Source: Alphaproteobacteria bacterium (GTDB lineage Bacteria > Pseudomonadota > Alphaproteobacteria > Reyranellales > Reyranellaceae). From it: a stretch of DNA of 64,000 bases. Positions 9,334-18,457 of this stretch are shown piece by piece (position 1 is the first letter of the stretch; every line of letters starts with the position of its first letter). Location: NCBI GenBank assembly GCA_016869975.1, contig VGCZ01000017.1:39701-103700 (forward strand), in the 5' to 3' direction. The position numbers and the translations under genes are program-made. The notes beneath the pieces are model-generated. The model was not told the DNA's origin. It worked only from the letters and a program-made list of their open reading frames with translations, and ran no database searches.

Positions 9334-12300
9334 ATGCGCGGCCTGTTCCACATCCCGCCGCGCCACGCCTTCGTCGACGCTCTGGCGGCTGGCCTGCTCG
9401 ACGCCTATGGCGGCGACAGGCTGGCCTTCGCCGACGCGCTGGTGCTGCTGCCCAATCGCCGCGCCGTGCGCGCGCTGCGCGACGCCTTCCTGCGCGCCAC
9501 CGACGGCCGCCCGCTGCTGCTGCCGCGCATCCGCCCGATCGGCGATATCGACGACGACGAGCTCGCGTCCGCCGCCGCGCCCGCGCTGGGCGAGGATGTC
9601 GAACGCATCGACGATCTGCCGCCGGCCGTCGCCGCGGAGGGGCGCGAGGCATTGCTGGCGCGCCTGGTCCTCGAAGAGGGCCCGCGTCTGTCCGGCCTCG
9701 AGGCATCGTCGTTCTCGCCGGCGCAGGCGCTGCGCCTGGCGCGCGAGCTGGCGGGTCTGCTCGACGAGTTGCAGATCGCCGGCGTGTCGCTCGACGCCCT
9801 GTCGGGCCTGGTGGCTGACGATCACGCCGATCACTGGCGCGGCACCCTGGAGTTCCTCGACATCCTGCGCACACGCTGGCCGGCGGAACTGGCCCGGCTG
9901 GGCGCGATGGACCCGGTTGAGCGGCGCAGCCACGCACTGCGCGCCCAGGCGGCGCAGTGGCGCGCGCATCCGCCGGATCACGCCGTGATCGCCGCCGGTT
10001 CGACCGGCACCCAGCCGGCGACGCGCGAGCTGCTGGCGGCGATCGCCGAACTGCCGCGGGGCTGCGTGGTGCTGCCCGGACTCGACCTCGACCTCGACGA
10101 AGACGGTTGGGCGGCGCTCGACGAGACGCATCCGCAGTTCGCGCTGCGCGAGTTGCTGGCCGCTCTCGATCGGACACGACATGAAGTGAAGCCGTTTCCT
10201 TCTCCCCGCCTTCGCGGGGAGAAGGACAACGCGCGCGCCGCGCTGCTATCGGAATCGATGCGGCCGGCGGCGACGACGGATCGCTGGATCGGCGGCATGA
10301 CCGACGCCGACAGCGCGCTCGCGAAGGTCACGCGCATCGATTGTCCGACCGAGCAGGCCGAGGCCGTCGCCATCGCGCTGGCCCTGCGCGAGACCCTGGA
10401 GACGCCCGAGCGCACGGCGGCGCTGGTGACGCCCGACCGCGGCCTGGCGCGGCGCGTCGCCGCCGAGCTGGAGCGCTGGGGTATCGACATCGACGATTCC
10501 GCCGGCGTGCCGCTGGCCGAGACACCGCCGGCGGCGCTGGCACGGCTGCTGATGGCGATGATGGCCGAGGGCTTTGCCCCCGTGGCCACGTTGTCGGTGC
10601 TGCAACATCCCTTCGTCTCCCTGGGCATGACGCGCGACGCCTGCCGGCAGCGCGCGCACCTGCTCGACGCCGGCGTGCTGCGCGGCCCGAAGCCCGCATC
10701 CGGCCTCGACGCGCTACGCGACTTGGTGGCGCGCGGCGACGCCGCTCGATGCGACACGCTCACCGAGCTGCTGGCCGCGCTTGATCGGGCCTGCGCACCG
10801 CTGTTGGCGTTGGGTGAGAGCGCGGCGCACCCGGTATCGGCGTGGCTCACGGCGATGGCGCAGGCGCTCGAAGCGCTGGCCGCCACCGACGCGCAGCCCG
10901 GCGCGACGACGATGTGGCGCGGCGATGCCGGCGAGGCGCTGGCGCGCATGATCGCGGCGCGCCGCGACGAGGGCCGGCCGGATGTGACTCCCTCTCCCCG
11001 CAAGCGGGGAGAGGGTCGGGGTGACGCGCTGCCGCCGGTCACCTTGGCGCAGTTTCCCGATCTGCTCGATGAGCTGCTCGCCGGGCCGGTCGTGCGGCCG
11101 CGCTACGGGCGTCATCCGCGCCTGGCGATTCTCGGGCCGCTCGAAGCGCGCTTGCAGCGCGCCGATCGCGTCGTGCTCGGTGGGCTGAACGAAGGCACCT
11201 GGCCGGCGACGGTCGACACCGGACCGTGGCTCAACCGGCCGATGCGCCGCGCGCTGGGCCTGCCGCAGCCCGAACTGCGCATCGGCCAGGCGGCGCACGA
11301 CTTCGCCCAGGCCTTCGCCGCCGACGAGGTCTTCCTGGTGCGTAGCAACCGCGTCGGCGGCACGCCCACCGTGCCGGCGCGCTGGCTGGCGCGACTCGAC
11401 GCGCGGCTGGGCTACGATGCGCAGGACAAGGACGCCAGGCCGCCGGCCTATGTCGCGGCGGGGCTGGCCTATCTCGACTGGGCGCTCGACCTCGACGCCG
11501 CCACGAGCCGCGCCACGCCGGTGCGGCCGGCCTACAGCCCGCCGCTGGCGACCCGCCCGACGCGTCTGTCGGCGAGCGCGATCGAGCAGTGGCGGCGCGA
11601 TCCCTACGGCCTTTACGCGCGCCGCATCCTGAATCTCGAGCCGCTCGACCCTCTGGAGCAACCCTACGGCGCGGCCGAGCGCGGCACGGCGATCCACGAC
11701 GCGCTGGAGGCTTTCGTGCGGGCGTGGCCGAACGACCTGCCCGACGACGCCGAGGCCAAGCTGATCGAGCTCGGCCGCCAGACTTTGGGGGCGTTGCTGA
11801 CGCGACCGGCCGATCGCGCCTTCTGGTGGCCGCGCTTCGAGCGCCTGGCGGGCTGGTTCTGCGATGTCGAGCGTCAGCGCCGTGCCCAGGGATGGCGCGC
11901 CTATGCGCTGGAGAGGCGCGGCGAACGGCGTATCGGCCCGGTGACGATCAACGCCATGGCCGATCGCATCGATCGCAACGGCTCGGCCTGGGAGATCATC
12001 GACTACAAGACCGGTCGCATCCCGACGCGCGACGAGATCGACGCGGTCTACGCGCCGCAGCTCGCTCTGGAGGCCCTGATCGCGCGCGCCGGCGGCTATG
12101 GCGAGACGGCAGGCGACGATATCGCGCTCAGCTACTGGCGTACCGGCGGCGGCGAGGCGCAGCGCGCCATCGCGGTGAAGGACCCGGCGGCGGTGATCGG
12201 CGAGACCGAGCGTGTGCTGGGCGAGATGATCGACGCCTTCTACCGCGACGGCGCGGCCTATGTCGCGATCCCGCAGCCGGCCTATGCGCCCGTGTTCAAC

Positions 12301-12372
12301 GACTACGCGCATCTCGAGCGCATCGACGAATGGGCGACGCGGATCGATGGCGACGAGGAGGAGCCCTCGTGA
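9334..12372 (+). CDS. addB: Double-strand break repair protein AddB
   Basis: The 1012-residue protein is the alphaproteobacterial AddB subunit. The N-terminal helicase-like part starts F-H-I-P-P-R-H-A-F and V-L-L-P-N-R-R-A. A C-terminal nuclease block follows at about residues 740-1000 (S-A-S-A-I-E-Q-W-R-R-D-P, then I-I-D-Y-K-T-G). AddAB resects double-strand ends and loads RecA. Two in-frame palindromic repeats have been absorbed: residues about 288-298 (S-P-R-L-R-G-E-K) and about 552-561 (S-P-R-K-R-G-E-G). Both are in linker-like stretches. The 3' end overlaps addA as GTGA. Confidence 0.93.
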   Translation: MRGLFHIPPRHAFVDALAAGLLDAYGGDRLAFADALVLLPNRRAVRALRDAFLRATDGRPLLLPRIRPIGDIDDDELASAAAPALGEDVERIDDLPPAVAAEGREALLARLVLEEGPRLSGLEASSFSPAQALRLARELAGLLDELQIAGVSLDALSGLVADDHADHWRGTLEFLDILRTRWPAELARLGAMDPVERRSHALRAQAAQWRAHPPDHAVIAAGSTGTQPATRELLAAIAELPRGCVVLPGLDLDLDEDGWAALDETHPQFALRELLAALDRTRHEVKPFPSPRLRGEKDNARAALLSESMRPAATTDRWIGGMTDADSALAKVTRIDCPTEQAEAVAIALALRETLETPERTAALVTPDRGLARRVAAELERWGIDIDDSAGVPLAETPPAALARLLMAMMAEGFAPVATLSVLQHPFVSLGMTRDACRQRAHLLDAGVLRGPKPASGLDALRDLVARGDAARCDTLTELLAALDRACAPLLALGESAAHPVSAWLTAMAQALEALAATDAQPGATTMWRGDAGEALARMIAARRDEGRPDVTPSPRKRGEGRGDALPPVTLAQFPDLLDELLAGPVVRPRYGRHPRLAILGPLEARLQRADRVVLGGLNEGTWPATVDTGPWLNRPMRRALGLPQPELRIGQAAHDFAQAFAADEVFLVRSNRVGGTPTVPARWLARLDARLGYDAQDKDARPPAYVAAGLAYLDWALDLDAATSRATPVRPAYSPPLATRPTRLSASAIEQWRRDPYGLYARRILNLEPLDPLEQPYGAAERGTAIHDALEAFVRAWPNDLPDDAEAKLIELGRQTLGALLTRPADRAFWWPRFERLAGWFCDVERQRRAQGWRAYALERRGERRIGPVTINAMADRIDRNGSAWEIIDYKTGRIPTRDEIDAVYAPQLALEALIARAGGYGETAGDDIALSYWRTGGGEAQRAIAVKDPAAVIGETERVLGEMIDAFYRDGAAYVAIPQPAYAPVFNDYAHLERIDEWATRIDGDEEEPS
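10198..10225. repeat. Family A palindrome inside addB (copy 1)
   Basis: Perfect 12-bp arms CCTTCTCCCCGC / GCGGGGAGAAGG flank a CTTC loop. It is read in frame as P-F-P-S-P-R-L-R-G-E-K-D within AddB without breaking it. Confidence 0.9.
10990..11015. repeat. Family A palindrome inside addB (copy 2)
   Basis: Perfect 11-bp arms CCCTCTCCCCG / CGGGGAGAGGG flank CAAG. It is read in the same frame as copy 1 relative to the repeat, giving T-P-S-P-R-K-R-G-E-G-R. Confidence 0.9.
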
Positions 12373-15300
12373 GCGCCGTGCGCGCCACCGCCGACGCGCA
12401 GCAGCGTCTGGCGATCGATCCAGGCCGGTCGACCTGGGTGATGGCCAATGCCGGCACCGGCAAGACGCATGTGCTGACCAACCGCATCCTGCGCCTGCTG
12501 CTGGGTGGCGCCGCGCCGCAGCGCATCCTCTGCCTGACCTTCACGCGCGCCGCGGCGGCGGAGATGCGCAACCGGCTCGCTGGCCGGCTCGGCCGCTGGA
12601 CCCTGATGGACGACGCGGCGCTCTCGGCGGAGCTCGCGAAACTGGCGCTGCCGTCGCCCGACGCGGCGACCTTGCGGCGCGCGCGCCAGCTCTTCGCGCA
12701 TGTGCTCGACGCGCCCGGCGGCGTGCATATCCTGACCATCCACGCCTTCGCGCAGTGGCTGCTGGCGCGCTTTCCGCTCGAGGCCGGCGTGGCGCCCAAC
12801 GCCAAGGTGCTCGACGAGACCGAGGCGCGTCAGCTGCTCGACCAGGCGCGCGACGTGCAAATCGCCGCCATCGCGCGTGGCGAGGATCCGGCGCTGGTCG
12901 CCGCGCTCGACACCGTGGCTCGCCGTGTGAGCGAAGCCGACTATGCCACGGCGCTCGACCGGCTGCTGCGCGAGCGCGGGCGGCTGGCGGCGCTGGGCGA
13001 CGATGTCGAGGTGGTGATCGCGGCGCTGCGCGAGGGGCTGGGCCTCGGCGAAGGCGACGACGAGGCGGCGGTGCTGTCGGCGGCGTGGCGCGAGACCGAC
13101 GCGATGGCGTCGACGCTGTACGAGATCGTCGGAGGCCTGGCGGGTGCGCCAGGGGCGAAGAACGACGCCATGGCCGACGGCATCAAGGGTTGGCTCGAAC
13201 GCGGTGAGGGCGGTGAGGCCGAAGCGCACCGGCTGTGGCCGCAGTATCGCAGCGCCTTTCTCACGGCCAAGGACGAGCCGCGCAAGGACGCGCCGACCAA
13301 GAAGTGGCGCGACGCCAATCCTGGTCTCGTGCCGGTGATCGAGCGCGAAGCGGCGCGGCTGATCGCCGCCGAGGAGCGGCGACGCGCGGCGGTGCTCGCC
13401 GACATGAGCGGCGCGCTGTTGCGGCTGGCGCTCGACATGGCCGGCCGTTACGAGGCCGCCAAGCGCGCGCGCGCCGCCCTCGACTACGATGATCTCATTC
13501 TGCGCGTGCGGCGCCTGCTTTCAGGCGATCGCGCCGCCGCCTGGGTGCTCTACAAGCTCGATGGCGGCATCGACCATGTACTGGTCGACGAGGCGCAGGA
13601 CACCAATCCCGATCAGTGGGATATCGTGCGCGCGCTGACCGGCGAGTTCTTCAGCGACTCCAGCGCTGTCGCACACGACCGCACGGTGTTCGCGGTCGGC
13701 GACGCCAAGCAGTCGATCTTCAGCTTCCAGCGCGCCGATCCGCGCAAGCTGATGGATATGCGCGCGCATTTCGACGAGGCGGCGCGCCTCGTGGGACGGC
13801 GCTTTGGCGCCGTGGGCCTGACCGCCTCGTTCCGCTCGACCGAGGCGGTGCTGGCGGCGGTCGACGCGGTGTTCGCGGCGGGCCTGCCGGCCAACGAGGG
13901 CGTCGGCGAGGCGGGTGCGATCGAGCATCTGGCGACGCGCGAAGGCGAGCCCGGGCTGGTCGAGCTGTGGCCTTTGTGCAAGCCCGAGGGCGAGAGCGAC
14001 GAGGTGCCGCCGGCGCGGCGCATGGCGCGGCTGGTCGCGGCGCACTGCCAATCGCTGATCGGCCACGAGCGTCTGGCCGATGGGCGGCTGATCGACGCCG
14101 GCGACATCATGGTGCTGGTGCGCAAGCGCAACGCCTTCGTCGGCGCGCTGATCGGCGAGCTCAAGGCGCGCGGCATCGATGTCGCCGGGCGCGACCGGTT
14201 GAGCCTGTTCGAAGATCTGGGCGTCCAGGATCTGGTGGCGCTGGGCCGCGCGGCGCTGCTGCCGACCGACGATCTGACCTTGGCCTGCGTGCTGAAGGGG
14301 CCGCTGATCGGCTTCGACGAGGCGGCGCTGTTCACGCTGGCGCATGGTCGGGCGGGCGATCTGTGGGGCGCGCTGCGCACGCGAGCAGCGAAAGGCGAGG
14401 CGCCGTTCGCGCGTGCGCATGAACGCCTGTCGGCGATCTTCGCGCGCGCCGATTTTCTGCCGCCCTACGCCTTCTATGCGCGCGTCCTCGGGCCGGAGGG
14501 TGGCCGGCGCGCATTGCTCGAACGGCTGGGGCCCGACGCGCTCGATCCGATCGACGAGTTCCTGGCGCAGGCGCTGGCGTGGTCGAGCGCCGGCCATGGC
14601 TCGTTACAAGGCTTCCTGCACCACATCGCGACCGAGGGCGGCGAGATCAAGCGCGACCTCGACGGGCTGCGGCGCCGCGAGGTGCGCATCCTGACCGTGC
14701 ACGCGGCCAAGGGGCTGCAGGCGCCGGTCGTCTACCTGCCTGATACGTGCGCGGCGGTCGACGATCGCGAGCGCGTGCTGTGGGTGCCGCAAGGGCCGCC
14801 GCTGTGGGCGTTCCGCGCCGACGAGACGCGCGTGCCGACCATCGACACGCTGAAGGGCCTTGCGGCGCGCCTCCAGCGCGAAGAGCACCACCGCCTGCTC
14901 TACGTCGCCATGACCCGCGCCGGCGAGCGTCTCTACATCGGCGGCTATCACGGCAAGCGGCCACCGCGCGCGGGCAACTGGTACAGCCTGGTGGCGACCG
15001 GGCTAGGTCCGGTCAGCGAATCCGTCTCATTCGCATCTTCATCTGCCACCGGCCTGCGCCTGACTCGCGGCCATTCATCCGATGCCCCCCTGCCGCCTGC
15101 CACGCCGCCGGCCCGACGGGCCCTGCCGGCCTGGGCGCTTCGGCCCGCGCCGGCCGAGACGGTGCCGCCGCGCCCGCTGATGCCCTCGCGGCCCGACGAC
15201 GAGGACGAGGGTGCGGCGCGCGCGGCGCAGGGCGGCTGGGCCGAGCCGGCGGCGCTCTCGCCGCAGGCCGGCCGGTTCCGTCGCGGCACCCTGCTGCACC

Positions 15301-15782
15301 GCCTGCTGCAGCGCCTGCCCGACCTGCCGGCGGCCGCGCGGCTGGCCTTCGCCGCGGCGTGGCTGGCGCGCGAGGCGGCCGACCTCGACGCCGCGACGCT
15401 GGCCGGCTGGGCCGCGGAGGCGATGGCGGTGCTGGGCCTGCCGGACGCCGCGGCGCTGTTCTCGCCCGGCTCGCGCGCCGAGGTGCCGGTGGTCGGCCTG
15501 GTCGAGACGCCGGCGGGCCGCGTGGCGATCAGCGGCCAGATCGACCGGCTGGCGGTCACCGACGGCGCCGTGCTGTTCGCCGATATCAAGACCAACCGCC
15601 CGCCGCCCTCGCGCGTCGAGGATGTGCCGCGCATCTATCGCCGCCAGCTTGCGCTCTACCGCGCCCTGCTCGCCGGCCTCTATCCCGACCGGCCGGTGCG
15701 CGGCTTCCTGCTGTGGACCGATGGGCCCAGGCTGATGGAGGTGCCGGCCGCGCTGCTCGACGCCGCCCTCATGCCGGGCTGA
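12369..15782 (+). CDS. addA: Double-strand break repair helicase-nuclease AddA
   Basis: This 1137-residue UvrD-family helicase has Walker A A-N-A-G-T-G-K-T-H (about residues 26-34), L-T-F-T-R-A-A-A-A-E-M, the Walker B region V-D-E-A-Q-D-T-N and T-V-H-A-A-K-G-L-Q. The C-terminal PD-(D/E)XK nuclease shows V-L-F-A-D-I-K-T-N-R. It unwinds DNA 3'-5' and, with AddB, resects breaks. The GTG at 12369 overlaps the addB stop, so the subunits are coupled. A longer open frame upstream is addB read out of phase. The length is typical. Confidence 0.95.
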   Translation: MSAVRATADAQQRLAIDPGRSTWVMANAGTGKTHVLTNRILRLLLGGAAPQRILCLTFTRAAAAEMRNRLAGRLGRWTLMDDAALSAELAKLALPSPDAATLRRARQLFAHVLDAPGGVHILTIHAFAQWLLARFPLEAGVAPNAKVLDETEARQLLDQARDVQIAAIARGEDPALVAALDTVARRVSEADYATALDRLLRERGRLAALGDDVEVVIAALREGLGLGEGDDEAAVLSAAWRETDAMASTLYEIVGGLAGAPGAKNDAMADGIKGWLERGEGGEAEAHRLWPQYRSAFLTAKDEPRKDAPTKKWRDANPGLVPVIEREAARLIAAEERRRAAVLADMSGALLRLALDMAGRYEAAKRARAALDYDDLILRVRRLLSGDRAAAWVLYKLDGGIDHVLVDEAQDTNPDQWDIVRALTGEFFSDSSAVAHDRTVFAVGDAKQSIFSFQRADPRKLMDMRAHFDEAARLVGRRFGAVGLTASFRSTEAVLAAVDAVFAAGLPANEGVGEAGAIEHLATREGEPGLVELWPLCKPEGESDEVPPARRMARLVAAHCQSLIGHERLADGRLIDAGDIMVLVRKRNAFVGALIGELKARGIDVAGRDRLSLFEDLGVQDLVALGRAALLPTDDLTLACVLKGPLIGFDEAALFTLAHGRAGDLWGALRTRAAKGEAPFARAHERLSAIFARADFLPPYAFYARVLGPEGGRRALLERLGPDALDPIDEFLAQALAWSSAGHGSLQGFLHHIATEGGEIKRDLDGLRRREVRILTVHAAKGLQAPVVYLPDTCAAVDDRERVLWVPQGPPLWAFRADETRVPTIDTLKGLAARLQREEHHRLLYVAMTRAGERLYIGGYHGKRPPRAGNWYSLVATGLGPVSESVSFASSSATGLRLTRGHSSDAPLPPATPPARRALPAWALRPAPAETVPPRPLMPSRPDDEDEGAARAAQGGWAEPAALSPQAGRFRRGTLLHRLLQRLPDLPAAARLAFAAAWLAREAADLDAATLAGWAAEAMAVLGLPDAAALFSPGSRAEVPVVGLVETPAGRVAISGQIDRLAVTDGAVLFADIKTNRPPPSRVEDVPRIYRRQLALYRALLAGLYPDRPVRGFLLWTDGPRLMEVPAALLDAALMPG

Positions 15783-15805
15783 ATTAGTCTTGTGCCGGCC
15801 CTCGC

Positions 15806-15834
15806 TTGACCCCCTTATGGCGCCTTCCTAGATT
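15806..15834 (+). promoter_or_regulatory. Sigma70-type promoter candidate for trxA
   Basis: TTGACC (15806-15811), a 17-base spacer and TAGATT (15829-15834) lie about 27 bases before the trxA ATG. The spacing and both boxes fit a housekeeping promoter. This is inferred from sequence only. Confidence 0.5.
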
Positions 15835-15860
15835 CCGACCTCGTTCAACCGGAGTTTCCC

Positions 15861-16181
15861 ATGGCGACCATCAAGGCCAGCGACGCGACCTTCGAGCAGG
15901 AGGTCCTGAAGTCGGACCAGCCCGTGCTGGTGGATTTCTGGGCCGAGTGGTGCGGCCCCTGCAAGCTGATCGGGCCGTCGCTCGAGGAGATCTCCGGCGA
16001 GCTGGAAGGCAAGCTCAAGGTGGTCAAGGTCAACATCGACGAGAACCCGATGGCGCCCTCGAAGTACGGCGTGCGCTCGATCCCGACCCTGCTGGTGTTC
16101 AAGAACGGCCAGGTGGCGGCGACCAAGATCGGCGCCGAGCCCAAGCAGCGCCTGATGCAGTGGATCAACTCGGTCGTCTGA
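15861..16181 (+). CDS. trxA: Thioredoxin
   Basis: The 106-residue protein has the classical active site W-A-E-W-C-G-P-C-K (Cys31 and Cys34), the cis-proline region S-I-P-T-L-L-V-F and no signal peptide. It is a cytosolic protein-disulfide reductase recycled by thioredoxin reductase. CGGAG lies 9 bases before the ATG. It directly follows addA, an arrangement (addA-trxA) frequent in Alphaproteobacteria, but has its own promoter candidate. Confidence 0.96.
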   Translation: MATIKASDATFEQEVLKSDQPVLVDFWAEWCGPCKLIGPSLEEISGELEGKLKVVKVNIDENPMAPSKYGVRSIPTLLVFKNGQVAATKIGAEPKQRLMQWINSVV

Positions 16182-16207
16182 CCGTCGGCGCGCAAGGGGA
16201 TCGACCG

Positions 16208-16747
16208 ATGGTGACGATAGAATTGGCGCGGCCACTGGCCATCGTGGCCGCGCTGGCGATGGCCGCCTGCCAGACGACGGCGAGCTACGAGCCGTCGCCC
16301 AACTACGCCACGGTGGCAGCGCAGACACAGGCCAACACCGGGCCTGGCGCCGGCTGCCTCGACGAGGCCGAGCACAACGCGGTGCGCGCGCGCATCCTGC
16401 AGAACTCGCTGGCGACGGCGACGCTGAGCTGCCTCGATGCCCAGCGCAAGCGGCTGCTCGAGGTGAAGTACAACCAGTTCGTCCAGCGCTACAATTCGGA
16501 ATACGCCGAGAACGCCCGCACGGTGCGCCAGATCGCGGCGCGCCGCGGCCGGAACTTCGACGTGCTCAACACCGACATGGCCAACCAGGCCGCCGCCCAG
16601 ATGAGCGCCGACCGGCAGTTCTGCGATCGCGCCAGCCGGGCGCTCGACTGGGCACTGAGCCAGAAGGTCACGTCGGTCTCGCAGGTGCCGCCGCCGGTCG
16701 ACTACACCGGCATGGTCGGCCTGCGGGTGTGCAAGGCGAAGGCGTAG
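16208..16747 (+). CDS. Putative lipoprotein, unknown function
   Basis: The 179-residue product starts with a hydrophobic leader ending in a lipobox (A-M-A-A-C, Cys21), so it is probably lipid-anchored. The mature chain has an extended linker, then alpha-helical repeats with basic residues (C-L-D-A-Q-R-K-R-L-L-E-V-K-Y) and four cysteines after the lipidated one. I recognise no named family. It lies 26 bases after trxA and may be cotranscribed. Start: ATG 16208, with AAGGGG 6 bases upstream. Confidence 0.65.
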   Translation: MVTIELARPLAIVAALAMAACQTTASYEPSPNYATVAAQTQANTGPGAGCLDEAEHNAVRARILQNSLATATLSCLDAQRKRLLEVKYNQFVQRYNSEYAENARTVRQIAARRGRNFDVLNTDMANQAAAQMSADRQFCDRASRALDWALSQKVTSVSQVPPPVDYTGMVGLRVCKAKA

Positions 16748-16835
16748 AAGTCTCTTCGATTATCCGAAACGAAACCGGCGACCGGTGGGAGCGACCGGTC
16801 GCCGGCGGGGTTGACGGGCGACGCCGTGGGGCGCG

Positions 16836-17039
16836 TCAGGCCCGCCAGAAAGGCTTGCTCGCCTCGATGGCGAGGATGCCCGGGTCGAGACCGAGGTCGC
16901 GCGCGTCGCGGGCGGTGATCTTGGTGAGCTCCGTCCGCTCGCGCGCCCGCTTGCGCCACAGCGCCAGGGTGCCGGACACGCGCTCGACAATGCTCTCGGC
17001 GGGATGGTCGCGCAGATCGGCGACGGTGAAGATGGTCAT
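16836..17039 (-). CDS. DUF1127 small protein
   Basis: The 67-residue protein ends with the DUF1127 block: R-A-R-E-R-T-E-L, then T-A-R-D-A-R-D-L-G-L-D-P-G-I-L. DUF1127 proteins are small, arginine-rich and often stress- or phosphate-regulated; some bind RNA, but this one's role is unknown. The ATG at 17039 follows a strong AGGAG (6-base spacing). It is downstream of a broken, related-looking gene (17083-17337) and divergent from a LysR gene, which may control both. Confidence 0.82.
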   Translation of the reverse strand: MTIFTVADLRDHPAESIVERVSGTLALWRKRARERTELTKITARDARDLGLDPGILAIEASKPFWRA

Positions 17040-17082
17040 GGAAGTCTCCTGCGAATTCGAGTGGTGGGAGCGGCGCCAAGGG

Positions 17083-17337
17083 TCAGAACTGGGCACGGCT
17101 CTCGACGTGGAGGCGGGGCACCGGTGACCTGGTTTCACTGAGGTGCGTCACGCGCCGCCACAGCCAGGCGACGCCCGCGCCGATGAACTCGCCGATCGCG
17201 GCCGCCCTCGCCTCGTGCGCCCTGGCCTCGATGGCGTGGCGGTCGATCGTGCCTGACGTAACCAGGTCACGGTCGAGATATCGGATGAGATCGGTTTATG
17301 CTGTGTCATGTGGGTTGATGCTGCGAACGGTGGTCAT
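17083..17337 (-). pseudogene. DUF1127-like small gene interrupted by in-frame TAA at codon 14
   Basis: An ATG at 17337 follows a perfect AAGGAGGT (6-base spacing), encoding M-T-T-V-R-S-I-N-P-H-D-T-A and then TAA (17296-17298). The same frame continues open for 70 codons to TGA at 17083, beginning T-D-L-I-R-Y-L-D-R-D-L, with E-A-R-A-H-E-A-R-A-A-A and an amphipathic stretch F-I-G-A-G-V-A-W-L-W-R-R. The downstream part has the codon bias and composition of proteins encoded beside DUF1127 genes. It is best read as a recently inactivated gene; a 13-residue leader peptide is the alternative. This stretch explains most of the 414-base gap between the DUF1127 gene and the LysR gene. Confidence 0.6.
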
Positions 17338-17410
17338 GGCGACCTCCTTGTTTGGCTCTTTGATGCGTCAAACCTGCGCTCCTACAGGCCTCTTTACAAA
17401 CGACGACTCG

Positions 17411-17428
17411 TCCCTCATAGATGAGGGA
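17411..17428. promoter_or_regulatory. Perfect palindrome, candidate LysR operator
   Basis: TCCCTCAT-AG-ATGAGGGA has perfect 8-bp arms. It lies 26 bases before the LysR ATG (17454) and about 75 bases before the divergent small-gene start. It includes the T-N11-A spacing typical of LysR-type sites. Confidence 0.6.
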
Positions 17429-17453
17429 ATCTTATGAAACGCGGGACCGTCCG

Positions 17454-18356
17454 ATGCGTCGAGCGCTACCATCACTGAACGGGCTGCGCGCCTTCGAGGC
17501 CGCCGCGCGCCATCTCTCCTTCACCGAGGCGGCCGGCGAGCTCAACGTCACGCAGGCGGCGATCAGCCATCAGATCCGCGGGCTGGAGGATCGCCTCGGG
17601 CTGAAGCTCTTCATCCGCCGCAACCGCGCGCTGCTCCTGAGCGAAGCGGGCCAGGCTTACCTGCCGGGCATCCGCCAGGCCTTCGACCTCTTGCATGAGG
17701 CGACCGAGCGCCTGCTGCAGAAGGACGCCTCGGGCCCGCTCACCGTCACGACCACCGCGTCGTTCGCCACCAAGTGGCTGGTGCCGCGCCTGGGCGGCTT
17801 CCAGCAGAAGCATCCCGATATCGACGTGCGCATCTCGACCGGCACGGCGCTGGTCGACTTCGGCCGCGACGACATCGATGTTGGCATCCGCTACGGCCGC
17901 GGCCATTGGGGTGGGCTGCAGGCGGAGTTCCTGGTCGCCGAAGATGTCTTTCCGGTCTGCGCGCCGTCGCTGCTCAAGGGCTCCAAGGCGTTGCGCAAGC
18001 CGTCCGACCTGAAGAACCACACGCTACTGCACGTCTCGACCTTTCGCGACGATTGGCAGGTCTGGCTGACGGCGGCCAACGTCAAGGGCGTCGATCCCTC
18101 GCGCGGTCTGTTGTTCGATCTGGCGCTGGCCTCGATCCAGGCGGCGATCGACGGCGTCGGCGTGGCGCTGGGCCACCGCCCGCTGGTCGCCGCCGACCTG
18201 AAGGCCGGCCGACTGGTGGCGCCCTTCGACGTGGCGCTGCCCAGCGACAGCGCCTACTACGTCGTGGCGCCGGCCGAGCGCATGCGCCGGCCCAAGATCA
18301 AGGCCTTCGTCTCGTGGCTGCTGGAGAGCGTGGCGCGCGAGCGCGCGGCGAGCTGA
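17454..18356 (+). CDS. LysR-family regulator, GcvA-like
   Basis: This 300-residue regulator has an N-terminal winged helix (L-N-G-L-R-A-F-E-A-A-A-R-H-L-S-F-T-E-A-A, then V-T-Q-A-A-I-S-H-Q-I) and a GcvA-type effector domain (T-T-T-A-S-F-A-T-K-W-L-V-P-R-L). It is divergent from the DUF1127 genes with a palindrome between. Most LysR proteins repress themselves and activate the divergent gene, so the DUF1127 pair is the first target to suspect. The ATG at 17454 starts the homology; ATG 17421 lies inside the palindrome and is less likely. Confidence 0.9.
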   Translation: MRRALPSLNGLRAFEAAARHLSFTEAAGELNVTQAAISHQIRGLEDRLGLKLFIRRNRALLLSEAGQAYLPGIRQAFDLLHEATERLLQKDASGPLTVTTTASFATKWLVPRLGGFQQKHPDIDVRISTGTALVDFGRDDIDVGIRYGRGHWGGLQAEFLVAEDVFPVCAPSLLKGSKALRKPSDLKNHTLLHVSTFRDDWQVWLTAANVKGVDPSRGLLFDLALASIQAAIDGVGVALGHRPLVAADLKAGRLVAPFDVALPSDSAYYVVAPAERMRRPKIKAFVSWLLESVARERAAS

Positions 18357-18457
18357 AACGACGACGGGCCGGATCCGCGGTCTGATGTCCGGATGTTCCG
18401 CAGTACTCGGCATGACGGATGTTCAGCCCGCGAGGACTCTGCTCTAAGATCGTCGCC

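Noticed and set aside
8222..10177. 651-codon minus-strand open frame
   Set aside because: It is antisense to amgK, murU and addB. It is arginine/proline-rich, a product of high GC, and shows no domain.
17421..17453. Longer LysR start at ATG 17421
   Set aside because: It lies inside the palindrome, and the extra 11 residues do not fit the family N-terminus.
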